From Actinomycetota bacterium (lineage in GTDB: Bacteria; Actinomycetota; Acidimicrobiia; Spongiisociales; UBA11373), in NCBI GenBank assembly GCA_020444505.1, contig JAHLKU010000015.1:1-49476 (forward strand): DNA of 49,476 bases. Direction: 5' to 3'. The notes under the pieces were generated by a model, which had not been told where the DNA came from, ran no database searches, and saw only the letters and a program-made list of their open reading frames with translations. Each line of letters opens with the position of its first letter. Position 1 is the first letter of the stretch. The position numbers were made by a program, and so were the translations under genes. Positions 8,784 through 16,940 of the stretch are shown in pieces.

Positions 8784-10898
8784 ATGCGGCGGCGGAGGAT
8801 CTCATCGTTCGGGGTCGCGGCCCTGGCGGCCCTGCTCGTCGCCGTCTCCGGGTGCGCGTCGGACGGCCTGGGTCCGGGCCCGTCTGAGAGCAGCACGAGC
8901 ACGGCCACCACCTCCGTCCCTGCGACGGCCCCCACCACCACGACCACGACCACCACCACGACCACGGAGCCGGTAGCACCGAGCACCACGGCTGCCGGGC
9001 CGCCGTCGCGCCACGCCCGGTACGTGGTGTCGGACGACGAGATCGAACCGGAGGCGAAGCAACTCGCCACCGACATCGCCTATGCCCTCACCACCTACGA
9101 GGAGTCCGACGACGACTTCCTGCGGCTCTGGCCGATCGCGGGAGGCGGCGGCATGCTCTCCCTGCTCGAGGCGAGCCGCCCCCTGAGCTACCCGACGCAG
9201 TGGTCCCGGGGCGAGGTCGTCTACCCCCAGATGGGCGGGCTGACCGACGACCGGACCTCGGTGATGGTGGTCACCCGCCAGACGGTCGGCTCCGGCCCCG
9301 AACCGGCCTTCACGGTCGTCCGGACGCTCGACATCCGGCTCGTGAAGGGCGAATCGGGCTGGGAGTTCGAAGCGCTCGCCTCGGCCGGCGGCGTCTTCGA
9401 CAGCCTCGACGACCTGGTCCTCGCCGGCGCCGTCGCCGCCGATCCCCGCATCGAACTGCCCGACTCGGCCCGGCTCGACATCCTGGAAGGCGGCGTCTCG
9501 CCGATCCTGCTCGAGGTGATGGCGGACCTCGCCGACATCACCCCCTACGGCGTGACGGTGATGCACACCGGCCACCCGTACCACGTGTTCGAGACGAACC
9601 GGGTGAGCCACCACTCGCTGGGCCGGGCGATCGACATCTACCGGGTGGGCGACCGGGAGGTGGTCGACGATCGCGGTGCCAACTCCGTCTCGGAGGCCCT
9701 CGTCGAGTGGCTGTGGCAGAACTCCGACATCATCCAGGTGGGCAGCCCGTGGGACGTGGACGGGGGCCCGGGACGCTCCTTCGCCAACACGGTGCACCAG
9801 GACCACATCCATGTGGCCGTCATCGGCGCCAACGACCCCCGCTGGGTCCCGGCGATCGGCGACCTCGTGTGGGAGGACCTCGACGCCGACGGCATCCGCG
9901 ACGCCGGGGAGCCCGGCCTCGCCGGGGTCACGGTGCGGCTCTTCGACGACGCCGGCCGTGAGGTGGGGTCCATCCTCACCGACTCCAACGGCGCCTACTC
10001 GTTCCGCGAGCTCTCCTACGGCGAGTACCACGTGGAGGTCGACGTCCCCTCCGGCTACCTGGTGTCGCCCCGGAACCGGGGCTCGGACGATTCGATCGAC
10101 TCCGACATCGACGCCGGCGGCGTCATGGCGACGACCCTACTCGACCCGCGGGAGCACGACCCGAGTTGGGACGCCGGGCTCTACCGGAAGGCCTCGATCG
10201 GCGACTTCGTGTGGGCGGACGCCGACGGCGACGGCATCCAGGACCCCGGCGAGGGCGGCCTGGAGGGCGTCACGGTGCGCCTGTTCGACGGCACCGGCGC
10301 CCAGGTGGGCTCCATGGTCACCGGCGGCGACGGCGCCTATGCCTTCACCGGGCTGACGCCGGGCACCTACCACGTGGAGATCGACGTGCCCGCGGGGTAC
10401 GTCGCTCCCTCCAGGGACCGGGGCTCCGACGACGCGCTCGACTCCGACATCGACGCCGGCGGCACGATGGCGGCCACCACGCTGGTGTCCGGCGAGGACG
10501 ACACGTCGTGGGACGCCGGGCTGACCCGCCCGTCGTCGATCGGGGATTTCGTGTGGGAGGACGCCGACGGCGACGGCATCCAGGACCCCGGCGAGGACGG
10601 CCTGGAGGGCGTCACGGTGCGCCTGTTCGATGGGGCCGGACGGGAGGTGGGCTCGGTCGAGACCGACGAGGACGGCGCCTACGAGTTCACCGGCCTGCGG
10701 CCGGGCAGGTACCACCTGGAGATCGAGTTCCCCGACGGCTACGGGGCCTCGCTGCAGGACGAGGGCACCGACGACGAGGTGGACTCCGACATCGACGACG
10801 AAGGGGTGACCGAGGAGGTCGTGCTCGCCCCCGGCGCGGACGACCCGGACTGGGATGCCGGTCTCGTCCCGCTGCCGCCCGACCGGCGGTCCGGCTAG
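8784..10898 (+). CDS. Lipoprotein with M15-like peptidase domain and three SdrD-B repeats
   Basis: A 704-aa protein. The start is ATG 8784, with AGGAG 5 nt upstream. A lipoprotein signal ends in the lipobox VSGC, followed by a Thr-rich linker to about residue 70. The domain to about residue 350 carries the metal-ligand pattern of M15/DD-peptidases: SHHSLGRAID (H277, D284) and HxDHIH (H338-H343). Then come three tandem 114-aa SdrD-B/Cna-B-like units (from residues 357, 471 and 585), each opening with IGD(F/L)VW and a calcium-type DxDxDG loop and ending in SDIDxxG...WDAGL. It probably cleaves or binds peptidoglycan peptides on the outside of the membrane, with the repeats acting as a stalk. A truncated paralogue lies at 11124. 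Its stop overlaps that of the opposite-strand small lipoprotein (shared CTAG). Confidence 0.82.
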   Translation: MRRRRISSFGVAALAALLVAVSGCASDGLGPGPSESSTSTATTSVPATAPTTTTTTTTTTTEPVAPSTTAAGPPSRHARYVVSDDEIEPEAKQLATDIAYALTTYEESDDDFLRLWPIAGGGGMLSLLEASRPLSYPTQWSRGEVVYPQMGGLTDDRTSVMVVTRQTVGSGPEPAFTVVRTLDIRLVKGESGWEFEALASAGGVFDSLDDLVLAGAVAADPRIELPDSARLDILEGGVSPILLEVMADLADITPYGVTVMHTGHPYHVFETNRVSHHSLGRAIDIYRVGDREVVDDRGANSVSEALVEWLWQNSDIIQVGSPWDVDGGPGRSFANTVHQDHIHVAVIGANDPRWVPAIGDLVWEDLDADGIRDAGEPGLAGVTVRLFDDAGREVGSILTDSNGAYSFRELSYGEYHVEVDVPSGYLVSPRNRGSDDSIDSDIDAGGVMATTLLDPREHDPSWDAGLYRKASIGDFVWADADGDGIQDPGEGGLEGVTVRLFDGTGAQVGSMVTGGDGAYAFTGLTPGTYHVEIDVPAGYVAPSRDRGSDDALDSDIDAGGTMAATTLVSGEDDTSWDAGLTRPSSIGDFVWEDADGDGIQDPGEDGLEGVTVRLFDGAGREVGSVETDEDGAYEFTGLRPGRYHLEIEFPDGYGASLQDEGTDDEVDSDIDDEGVTEEVVLAPGADDPDWDAGLVPLPPDRRSG
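9852..10877 (+). repeat. Three 342-bp tandem units encoding SdrD-B-like domains
   Basis: Units begin at about 9852, 10194 and 10536, exactly 342 bp (114 codons) apart. Units 2 and 3 are nearly identical over their first 95 bases, which suggests recent duplication; unit 1 is more diverged. Confidence 0.85.
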
Positions 10899-11041
10899 GA
10901 GCCGACCGGCTCGGTGGTCTCCACGACGGGGGTCGTGGTGGTGGAGGTGGACGGGCTGTCGTCGTCGCCGCAGGCGGCGACGCCGATGGCGAGGGCGGCG
11001 GCGAGGATCGCCGCAACGAGACGGTTCACTGAGGCCGGCAT
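10895..11041 (-). CDS. Small lipoprotein (48 aa)
   Basis: A 48-codon frame opposite the end of the peptidase-like gene: basic N-terminus (MPASVNR), hydrophobic core LVAAILAAALAIG, lipobox VAAC, then acidic GDDD and a Ser/Thr-Pro tail. This is the pattern of a complete short lipoprotein. Its TAG stop shares CTAG (10895-10898) with the stop of the convergent gene. It lies between two paralogous exported proteins. No strong Shine-Dalgarno is seen. The exact signal-lipobox-linker order makes a chance frame unlikely; function is unknown. Confidence 0.65.
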   Translation of the reverse strand: MPASVNRLVAAILAAALAIGVAACGDDDSPSTSTTTTPVVETTEPVGS

Positions 11042-11111
11042 CCCGCCATCGTACTGCCGGGCCCCGGGCCAGCGAAGGAACCGGATTGCTTGGACTCCCG
11101 GCCGGGGAACC

Positions 11112-11117
11112 TAACCT
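11112..11117 (+). promoter_or_regulatory. -10 box of leaderless promoter for M15-like paralogue
   Basis: TAACCT (TANNNT type) ends 6 nt before the ATG at 11124. No Shine-Dalgarno is present. A weak TTGGAC lies at 11090-11095 (16-nt spacing). Confidence 0.45.
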
Positions 11118-11123
11118 CTCCCC

Positions 11124-12221
11124 ATGGGCCCAGGCACCGCGGTACCCCGGAGATCGACGCCCGGCCTCCAGTTCCAGTCGAGGATCCTGAGGCTCCTCAG
11201 GCTCGGGCTCGTCCTGGTGGTCGGCCTGCTCGCCGTGGCCATGACCGACACGGCGCGCTCGCCGGCGCCGCCGGCCCCGGCGGCTGCCTCCACGTCCACC
11301 GTCGCAGCCGCCACGACCGCCGCTCCGGCCACCTCGCTCGCGGCCTCGGCGTCGACCACGTCGGCGCCCGAGGACCCGTCGCCGCCGCCGCTCGCGGCCC
11401 GCTACGTGGTCCCCGACACCGAGATCGAGCCGGAGATGAAGCAGCTCGCCGTGGACGTCGCCTACGCGCTGACCAGCTACGAGCAGTCCGACGACCCGGC
11501 GGAGCGCTTCTCGGACATCGCCGGCACGGCGGGCGCCGATGTCCTGGCGGCCGCCGGCGAGCCGCTCACTCACGCAGGGCAGTGGTCGCGCGGCGACGTC
11601 GTCTACCCGCAGATGGGCGGCCTGAAGGACGGCAAGGCGTCGGTGATGGTGGTGACGCGGCAGTCGGTGGGGAGGGGCGCCGAGCCGGCGTACTCGGTGG
11701 TGCGCACGCTCGACATCCGGCTCGTGACGGGGGAGTCCGGGTGGGAGTTCGACGAACTTGCCTCGGCCGGGGGGAGGTTCGGCGACGTGGAGGACCTGGC
11801 ACTCGCCCATGCCGTGGCCTCGGACCCGCGCATCGAGATGCCCGACTCCGCCCGGCTCGACATCGTGGCCGGCGAGGTCTCGCCGGTCCTGCTCGGGTTG
11901 ATGGCGGACCTCGCCGAGGTCACCCCCTACGGCGTCACCGTGATGATGACGGGGCACCCGTACCACGTGTTCGGGACCGACCGCGTCAGCCATCACACCA
12001 TCGGCAGGGCCATCGACATCTACCGGGTGGGCGACGACCTGGTGGTCGACGACCGGGACGACGGCTCCGCCGCCCGGGCGATCGCCGAGTGGCTGTACGC
12101 GCGGTCCGACGTGGTGCAGGTGGGCAGCCCGTGGGACCTCGACGGCGACGGCGACGACCGGTCGTTCGCGGACCTGGTCCACCAGGACCACATCCATGTC
12201 GCCGTGGTGGGGGAGTCCTGA
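11124..12221 (+). CDS. Exported M15-like peptidase domain protein, paralogue without SdrD repeats
   Basis: A 365-aa protein with an N-terminal hydrophobic segment (about 22-40), an Ala/Pro/Thr/Ser linker to about 90, and one domain that matches the domain of the gene at 8784 almost throughout: RYVVxDxEIEPExKQLA, QWSRGxVVYPQMGGL, VVRTLDIRLV, SHHxxGRAIDIYRVGD, and a terminal HQDHIHVAV. The same H...D...HxDHIH metal-ligand pattern is kept. It lacks both the lipobox cysteine and the C-terminal repeats, so the tandem pair has diverged in anchoring. A leaderless start is likely. Confidence 0.8.
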   Translation: MGPGTAVPRRSTPGLQFQSRILRLLRLGLVLVVGLLAVAMTDTARSPAPPAPAAASTSTVAAATTAAPATSLAASASTTSAPEDPSPPPLAARYVVPDTEIEPEMKQLAVDVAYALTSYEQSDDPAERFSDIAGTAGADVLAAAGEPLTHAGQWSRGDVVYPQMGGLKDGKASVMVVTRQSVGRGAEPAYSVVRTLDIRLVTGESGWEFDELASAGGRFGDVEDLALAHAVASDPRIEMPDSARLDIVAGEVSPVLLGLMADLAEVTPYGVTVMMTGHPYHVFGTDRVSHHTIGRAIDIYRVGDDLVVDDRDDGSAARAIAEWLYARSDVVQVGSPWDLDGDGDDRSFADLVHQDHIHVAVVGES

Positions 12222-12228
12222 CCCGCCG

Positions 12229-13452
12229 CTAGGGGGGATCGGTGGCGAACCACCGCATCGCGGCCTGGTACACCATCTCGTGGTTCGCCCGGAAGTAGAC
12301 GATCCAGACGTCGGCCGAGTGCCGGGCGTACAGCACCTCCGGGTCGCCGGGGCCGAAGAAGGTCTCGATCTCGGGGTCCATGGTGAGGTCCTCGGGCACC
12401 TGCCTCCGGCCGAACGCAGCGATCTGCTCCTCGGTGAAGCGGTCTCCGGGGTCGGCGAGCACGTTGAAGGCCTGCGCCGACTGGCGGGGGCTGAGGATCG
12501 TGTCCCCGAGGCCGTGGCCGAGGAACACGGCGACCCCCGCCTCCCTCGCCCCCTCCAGGTAGGTCATCGGGCTCCTGAGGAGGCACTCGTCCTGTGCGGG
12601 CCCCTCCACCCGTGGGTCGCCGCCGCAGGCACTCGAGATCTCCCACCCGTAGTGGCGGCCCGCCGACCGGGACCGGGCGTAGAACGCGGCCAGGTCGAAG
12701 ACGGCGCCCCAGGCCGCCACGGCGGTCACCTTGTCCGGGTGCCGCCCGGCGAGCAGGAGTCCCATCATCCCGCCGCCCGAGTACCCGACCACGAAGACGC
12801 GGCCGGGGTCCACGCCGCCCTGGGCGACCGCGAAGTCGATGGCGTCGACGGCGTCCTGCACGGCGGCCTCCGACCCGATCTGCTCGGGGCCGCTGTTGCG
12901 GCCCCGGAAGTTGGGGGCGATCACCGCCCATCCGTTCTCCTGCGCCCACATCGCATACGGGATGCCGGCGTGCTGCACGTAGTTGGAGCTCCAGGAGTGG
13001 AGGATCACCAGCAGCGGGCGCTCGCCGTCCCCGTCGGGCGGCAGCCACAGCGCCGGCTGCTCGGTCCCGTCCGCCGTCGAGGTGATCCGCACGTCCTCGA
13101 TCTCGGGAACGTACTGCTGCCAGCGATACATGCCCCGCGAGGTGAACCCGGCGAACTCGCTGATGAGGTTGATGGTGTCCACCGTCTCGAACGTCGGCGG
13201 GTCCAGCGGCGGCTTGGTCGTCGTCGTGGTCGGCGGCACGGCGGAGGGGATCGTCGTGGGGACGGACGGCTCCGTCCAGACCGTGGTCGCGACGGTCGGC
13301 GGCGGCGCGGCCACGGTGGTGGTCGTGGAGGTGGACGGCGCAGGCGCGGCGCTGGTGGCGGCAGTTTCGGTGGTGCTGCACGCGGTGGTCAGGACCATCA
13401 GCCCTGCCACCGCGAGCCGTGCGACTGCGGCCCTGGTGCGTGGGACCGTCAT
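12229..13452 (-). CDS. Lipoprotein alpha/beta hydrolase (esterase-like)
   Basis: A 407-aa protein. The N-terminus has a lipobox (LTTAC) followed by a long Ser/Thr/Pro/Val linker to about residue 85. The hydrolase domain has the nucleophile elbow GYSGGG, an acid region after VFLGHGLGDT, and a late catalytic His candidate in RANHEMVYQ. The LLVILHSWSSN strand carries the oxyanion region. Overall it resembles exported dienelactone-hydrolase or prolyl-oligopeptidase-like esterases; the substrate is unknown. The ATG at 13452 is chosen because it begins the signal sequence and follows a TACAAT box by 8 nt; the frame continues upstream without signal character. Confidence 0.82.
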   Translation of the reverse strand: MTVPRTRAAVARLAVAGLMVLTTACSTTETAATSAAPAPSTSTTTTVAAPPPTVATTVWTEPSVPTTIPSAVPPTTTTTKPPLDPPTFETVDTINLISEFAGFTSRGMYRWQQYVPEIEDVRITSTADGTEQPALWLPPDGDGERPLLVILHSWSSNYVQHAGIPYAMWAQENGWAVIAPNFRGRNSGPEQIGSEAAVQDAVDAIDFAVAQGGVDPGRVFVVGYSGGGMMGLLLAGRHPDKVTAVAAWGAVFDLAAFYARSRSAGRHYGWEISSACGGDPRVEGPAQDECLLRSPMTYLEGAREAGVAVFLGHGLGDTILSPRQSAQAFNVLADPGDRFTEEQIAAFGRRQVPEDLTMDPEIETFFGPGDPEVLYARHSADVWIVYFRANHEMVYQAAMRWFATDPP

Positions 13453-13460
13453 GACGGGCG

Positions 13461-13466
13461 ATTGTA
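13461..13466 (-). promoter_or_regulatory. -10 box for hydrolase gene
   Basis: TACAAT (5/6) on the minus strand, 8 nt before the ATG at 13452. No ribosome binding site lies between, which suggests a leaderless or near-leaderless transcript. Confidence 0.4.
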
Positions 13467-13613
13467 TCGGCAGGGGCGCCCTCCTCCGCCCATCGCGCCC
13501 GTGCCCACCGGTCGGCCCGGAGGCGGCGGCTGCTACGGTGGCTCGAACCCGTTGGGGGCCGCCCGTCGCGGGTCTCCCGAGGAGCGCTGCGGGGCAACGG
13601 ACTGCCGAGGGAC

Positions 13614-14579
13614 ATGGAACGGATACCGGCACTCGACGGCCTGCGTGCGCTGGCGATCGCAATGGTCGTCGGCTACCACATCGACCGGGACGTGGTCCCC
13701 GCCGGGTTCTGGGGCGTGCTCCTGTTCTTCGTGCTCTCCGGGTACCTCATCACCAGGCTGCTGATCGCCGAGCGCGACCGGACCGGCAGGGTGCTGCTCC
13801 GGGGCTTCTACCTCCGGCGGGCCCTGCGCCTGCTGCCGGCGTTGGGCATCGTCTGCATCAGCCTGCTCGTGGTGGGGATCGCCTGGTCCAGCGTCCTCCC
13901 GGTGATCGGGTACTACGGGAACTACGCCCGCATCGCCGGCGTCGACCTCGGCCTGCTCACCCACAGCTGGTCGCTGGCGGTGGAGGAGCACTTCTACCTG
14001 GTGTGGCCGTTCGTGATCGGCTTCGTCCCTGCCCGGCACCGGCTGCGCGTGGTCGGCGGCATCGCCGTGGCCGCGATCGCGTGGCGGGGGGTGGCGATCC
14101 TGGTGCTGTCGAGGGGCTGGGTCTACAACGCGACCGACACGAACGCCGCCGCGCTGCTCGCAGGCTGCTGGCTCGCCGTGGCCCGCCCGCCCGCCCGCCG
14201 GTGGGCCGGATGGTTCGTGCCGGCGCTGCTCGCCCTCGTGTTCGTCCCCGCGTTCGGGACGGACGGCCCGTTGTTCGCCTGGGGTGGCTTCCTGGCGATC
14301 GCCCTGTCGGCGGCGGCCGTCCAGTTCGCCCTGACCCGGCCCTCCGTGCTCGAGGGGCGCGTGATCGTGTGGGTGGGCAAGGTCTCCTACGGCCTCTACC
14401 TGTGGCACTACGTGTTCGTGCGCAGTGACCTCTCCACCTGGGTGGCGCTGGCGTGCACGCTCGCCGCCACGACGGCCAGCTGGTATCTCGTCGAAGTGCC
14501 GATCCGGAGATGGAGGTCGCGTCTCGAGCGGCGCCACCCGTCGCTGGCGGGATCGTCCCCGGCGCCGGCGGGACCGTAG
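13614..14579 (+). CDS. Acyltransferase family 3 (OafA/YrhL-like)
   Basis: A 321-aa integral membrane protein with about nine to ten helices. The N-terminus is the family signature IPALDGLRALAIAMVVGYH, with the catalytic-type His at the end of the first helix; FFVLSGYLIT, RRALRLLPAL and HSWSLAVEEHFYLVWP follow. Family members transfer acetyl or other acyl groups to extracytoplasmic sugars or lipids. There is no C-terminal SGNH domain, so it is the short form. The ATG is preceded by GAGGG. The target substrate cannot be told from context. Confidence 0.92.
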   Translation: MERIPALDGLRALAIAMVVGYHIDRDVVPAGFWGVLLFFVLSGYLITRLLIAERDRTGRVLLRGFYLRRALRLLPALGIVCISLLVVGIAWSSVLPVIGYYGNYARIAGVDLGLLTHSWSLAVEEHFYLVWPFVIGFVPARHRLRVVGGIAVAAIAWRGVAILVLSRGWVYNATDTNAAALLAGCWLAVARPPARRWAGWFVPALLALVFVPAFGTDGPLFAWGGFLAIALSAAAVQFALTRPSVLEGRVIVWVGKVSYGLYLWHYVFVRSDLSTWVALACTLAATTASWYLVEVPIRRWRSRLERRHPSLAGSSPAPAGP

Positions 14580-14587
14580 CCGGGGCA

Positions 14588-14604
14588 CGCTCCCGCCGGG
14601 AGCG
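14588..14604. terminator. Hairpin after acyltransferase gene
   Basis: A CGCTCCC-GCC-GGGAGCG stem of 7 bp starting 8 nt after the stop. No T-tract. It lies between convergent genes and is probably a terminator or 3' barrier. I see nothing else in the remaining gap to 14713. Confidence 0.45.
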
Positions 14605-14713
14605 GGGGTGCCGTCCGGGGGCGGGTTCCCGTTCCCGCCGGGCCGTCGCGCCGTGCGGCGTTCGACGTCCGGGGGCGCCTCCGGTGCCGTGGCCGGGGAC
14701 CCGGCGGTCCCCC

Positions 14714-15304
14714 TCAGCCGAGCCGCACGTCCCCCAGGTGCAGGTCGAGCACCGGGGCGACCCGTTCGACGATGTCCTCGAGGTCGGCGTGGGCCAGTGC
14801 GTCGAGGCCGACGAACCGCCGTAGGAACAGCACCCCGAGCATCTGCGCCGCCGCCAACCCCATCCGGAGGCGGGCGTCCTCCCCGCCGATGCGGTCCTGG
14901 TATGCGTCGAACACCGTCCGCTGCATGAAGTCGCGCAGCAGCGCCCTGGCGTGCTCGTTGGTGGCGGCCGAGCGGAGGAGGCCCTCCACGTTCGGGTTCG
15001 CCTCCATCGCGCCGAGGTAGGCCCGCGCCAGGCGCTCGCCGGGAGTGCCCCTCCCCGCCGCCATCGCGGCGGCGACGGAGGCCGGGATGGCCTCCACGTC
15101 GTGGGCGGCGACGAACAGCTCCTCCTTGGTGCCGAAGTGGTGGTGGACCAGCGCCGGGTCGACCCCGGCCCGCTCGGCGATGGCGCGGATCGTGGCGCCG
15201 TCGTAGGCCGAGGCGGCGAACTCGTCGCGGGCGGCGTCGAGGATCGCCCGCCGGGTCTCCCCGGGGTCGCCGGGACGCCTGCCGCGGCGCGGGGCGGGAG
15301 TCAT
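14714..15304 (-). CDS. TetR family regulator of the ABC exporter operon
   Basis: A 196-aa protein with an N-terminal TetR helix-turn-helix (residues about 15-62: TRRAILDAARDEF, then IRAIAERAGVDPALVHHHFGTKEELF) and a C-terminal ligand-binding domain of helices. It is the last gene of the four-gene minus-strand operon; its ATG overlaps the TGA of the upstream ATPase by 4 bp (ATGA at 15301-15304), so translation is coupled. By analogy with such operons it represses its own exporter until a toxic ligand binds. The palindrome at 17998-18015 is the candidate operator. Confidence 0.9.
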   Translation of the reverse strand: MTPAPRRGRRPGDPGETRRAILDAARDEFAASAYDGATIRAIAERAGVDPALVHHHFGTKEELFVAAHDVEAIPASVAAAMAAGRGTPGERLARAYLGAMEANPNVEGLLRSAATNEHARALLRDFMQRTVFDAYQDRIGGEDARLRMGLAAAQMLGVLFLRRFVGLDALAHADLEDIVERVAPVLDLHLGDVRLG

Positions 15305-16143
15305 GACGTGGCGGCTACCACCATCGCCTCCTCGAGGGTGGCGTGGCCGGTGGTCACCTCTGCGTCGACGCCGGCGGCCCGCAACGCCGCCCCGACCTCG
15401 CCGGTGGTGGCGCCGGGCACCCGCAGCGCCCTGCCCGCCAGGGTGGCGGCGAGGCCGGCGTCCTCGATGACCCCGAAGGCGGCCTCCCAGCGGTCGGTGG
15501 TCACCACGACGGCCTCGAGGGAGCCCACGATGTCCCGCTCGCTGCCGCGCCCGACGACGGTGCCCCTGGCCATCAGGATCAGCCGGTCGGCCTGCCGGGC
15601 TTCGTCCATGTAGTGGGTGGTCACCAGGACGGCGACGCCCCGCTCGGCCTGGGCCCGGATCTCCTCCCACAGCCGCGCTCTCGACAGCGGGGCGACCCCG
15701 GAGGTCGGCTCGTCCAGGATGAGCAGGTCGGGGCGATGCTGCAGCGCGGCGGCGAACGCCACGCGCCGCTGGACACCCAGCGACAGGTTGCCGACCAGCC
15801 GGCCGCCGGCACCGGCCGGCGTGTCGGTCGGCGGCACGCCGAACACTCCGGCGGAGAACTCCATGTTCTCCGCTGCGGTGAGGTCCCTCCAGAGCCCGAG
15901 GCTCTGCGGCACGTACCCGATGCGGAGCCGGGTGGCCCGCCCCGGCGGCTCCCCGAACAGGGTGACGGAGCCCGAGGTGGGCCGCAGCAGCCCCAGGATC
16001 ATCCGCATCAGCGTGGTCTTGCCCGCGCCGTTGGCGCCCAGCACCCCGACCACCTCGCCGGGGCCCACCTCGAGGTCCACGGCGTCGACGGCGGTGAACG
16101 ACCCGAAGCGGCGGGTGACGGCACGTGTCTCGACGACGGTCAT
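15301..16143 (-). CDS. ABC-2 exporter ATP-binding protein, degenerate signature motif
   Basis: A 280-aa nucleotide-binding protein. Walker A GANGAGKTT, Q-loop YVPQ, Walker B LLILDEPTSG and H-loop VTTHYMDEA are intact. The signature motif reads LSLGV where LSGGQ is expected. A C-terminal extension (about 215-280) of alternating beta and helix resembles the regulatory tail of DrrA-type ATPases. Start and stop overlap its neighbours by 4 bp on both sides. It pairs with the ATPase at 16140, which has the complementary defect. Confidence 0.92.
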   Translation of the reverse strand: MTVVETRAVTRRFGSFTAVDAVDLEVGPGEVVGVLGANGAGKTTLMRMILGLLRPTSGSVTLFGEPPGRATRLRIGYVPQSLGLWRDLTAAENMEFSAGVFGVPPTDTPAGAGGRLVGNLSLGVQRRVAFAAALQHRPDLLILDEPTSGVAPLSRARLWEEIRAQAERGVAVLVTTHYMDEARQADRLILMARGTVVGRGSERDIVGSLEAVVVTTDRWEAAFGVIEDAGLAATLAGRALRVPGATTGEVGAALRAAGVDAEVTTGHATLEEAMVVAATS

Positions 16144-16940
16144 CGGGACGCCTCCTCCTCGGCGAGGCCGGCGGCGATCAGCACGTCCTCCAGCGTGGGC
16201 GCGACCCCGTCGGGTGATCCGTCCGGGACCCACTCCCTCCAGCGGCGTCCCTGCCGCCAGGCGCGCGACCGGTCTGCGGGCTCGTCCACCACCACCACCG
16301 AGCCCGGCAGCGACGCCCGCACCTCGTCGGGCGTGCCCGCCACCAGGCTCCGGCCCCGGTGGAGGACGGTGACGGACGAAGCCCGCTCCGACTCGTCCAG
16401 GTAGGCGGACGACACCACCACCGCCGCGCCGCCGGTGGCTGCTGCGCCGATGAGGCGCCACAGGTCGCTGCGGCTCACCGGGTCCACGCCGGTGGTCGGC
16501 TCGTCCAGGATGAGCAGGTCCGGGGAGTGGAGCATGGCCCCGACGACGGCCAGTTTGCGGCGCATGCCGCCGGAGAGGTCGCCGGCGAGCCTGCCGGTGA
16601 AGGGGGCCAGGCCGGTGCGCTCCAGCAGGGGCGCCGCGGCGGCGGCGATGTCGGGCACCCGGTAGGCGCCGCCGGTGAACGAGAGGTTCTCGGCGACGGT
16701 GAGGTCGTCGAACACCCCGCCGGCGGCGGGGACGTAGCCGATGCGGCGCCGCTCCGGGGCGGTCACCGACCCCTCGTGGCGGATCGGGATGCCGGCCAGC
16801 ACCCGGAGCAGGGTGGTCTTGCCCGCACCGTCGCCGCCGACCACGGCGCTCACGCGGTGCGGCTCTGCCGCCAGGCTCACGTCTTCCACCGCGGTCGTGT
16901 GCCCGAAGCGCACCGTGAGGTGCTCGACGCCCCAGGTCAT
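16140..16940 (-). CDS. ABC-2 exporter ATP-binding protein, H-loop His replaced
   Basis: A 266-aa nucleotide-binding protein with Walker A GGDGAGKTT, a canonical signature LSGGM, and Walker B LLILDEPTTGVDP. The switch region reads VVSSAYLDESE, so the conserved H-loop histidine is Ala. It overlaps the permease gene upstream (16937-16940) and the second ATPase downstream (16140-16143), each by 4 bp. Together with its partner it would form one consensus and one degenerate ATP site. Confidence 0.92.
   Translation of the reverse strand: MTWGVEHLTVRFGHTTAVEDVSLAAEPHRVSAVVGGDGAGKTTLLRVLAGIPIRHEGSVTAPERRRIGYVPAAGGVFDDLTVAENLSFTGGAYRVPDIAAAAAPLLERTGLAPFTGRLAGDLSGGMRRKLAVVGAMLHSPDLLILDEPTTGVDPVSRSDLWRLIGAAATGGAAVVVSSAYLDESERASSVTVLHRGRSLVAGTPDEVRASLPGSVVVVDEPADRSRAWRQGRRWREWVPDGSPDGVAPTLEDVLIAAGLAEEEASR

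Noticed and set aside
9852-10877. 342-bp repeats as a mobile or insertion element
   Set aside because: They are in-frame protein repeats with no terminal inverted repeats or transposase.
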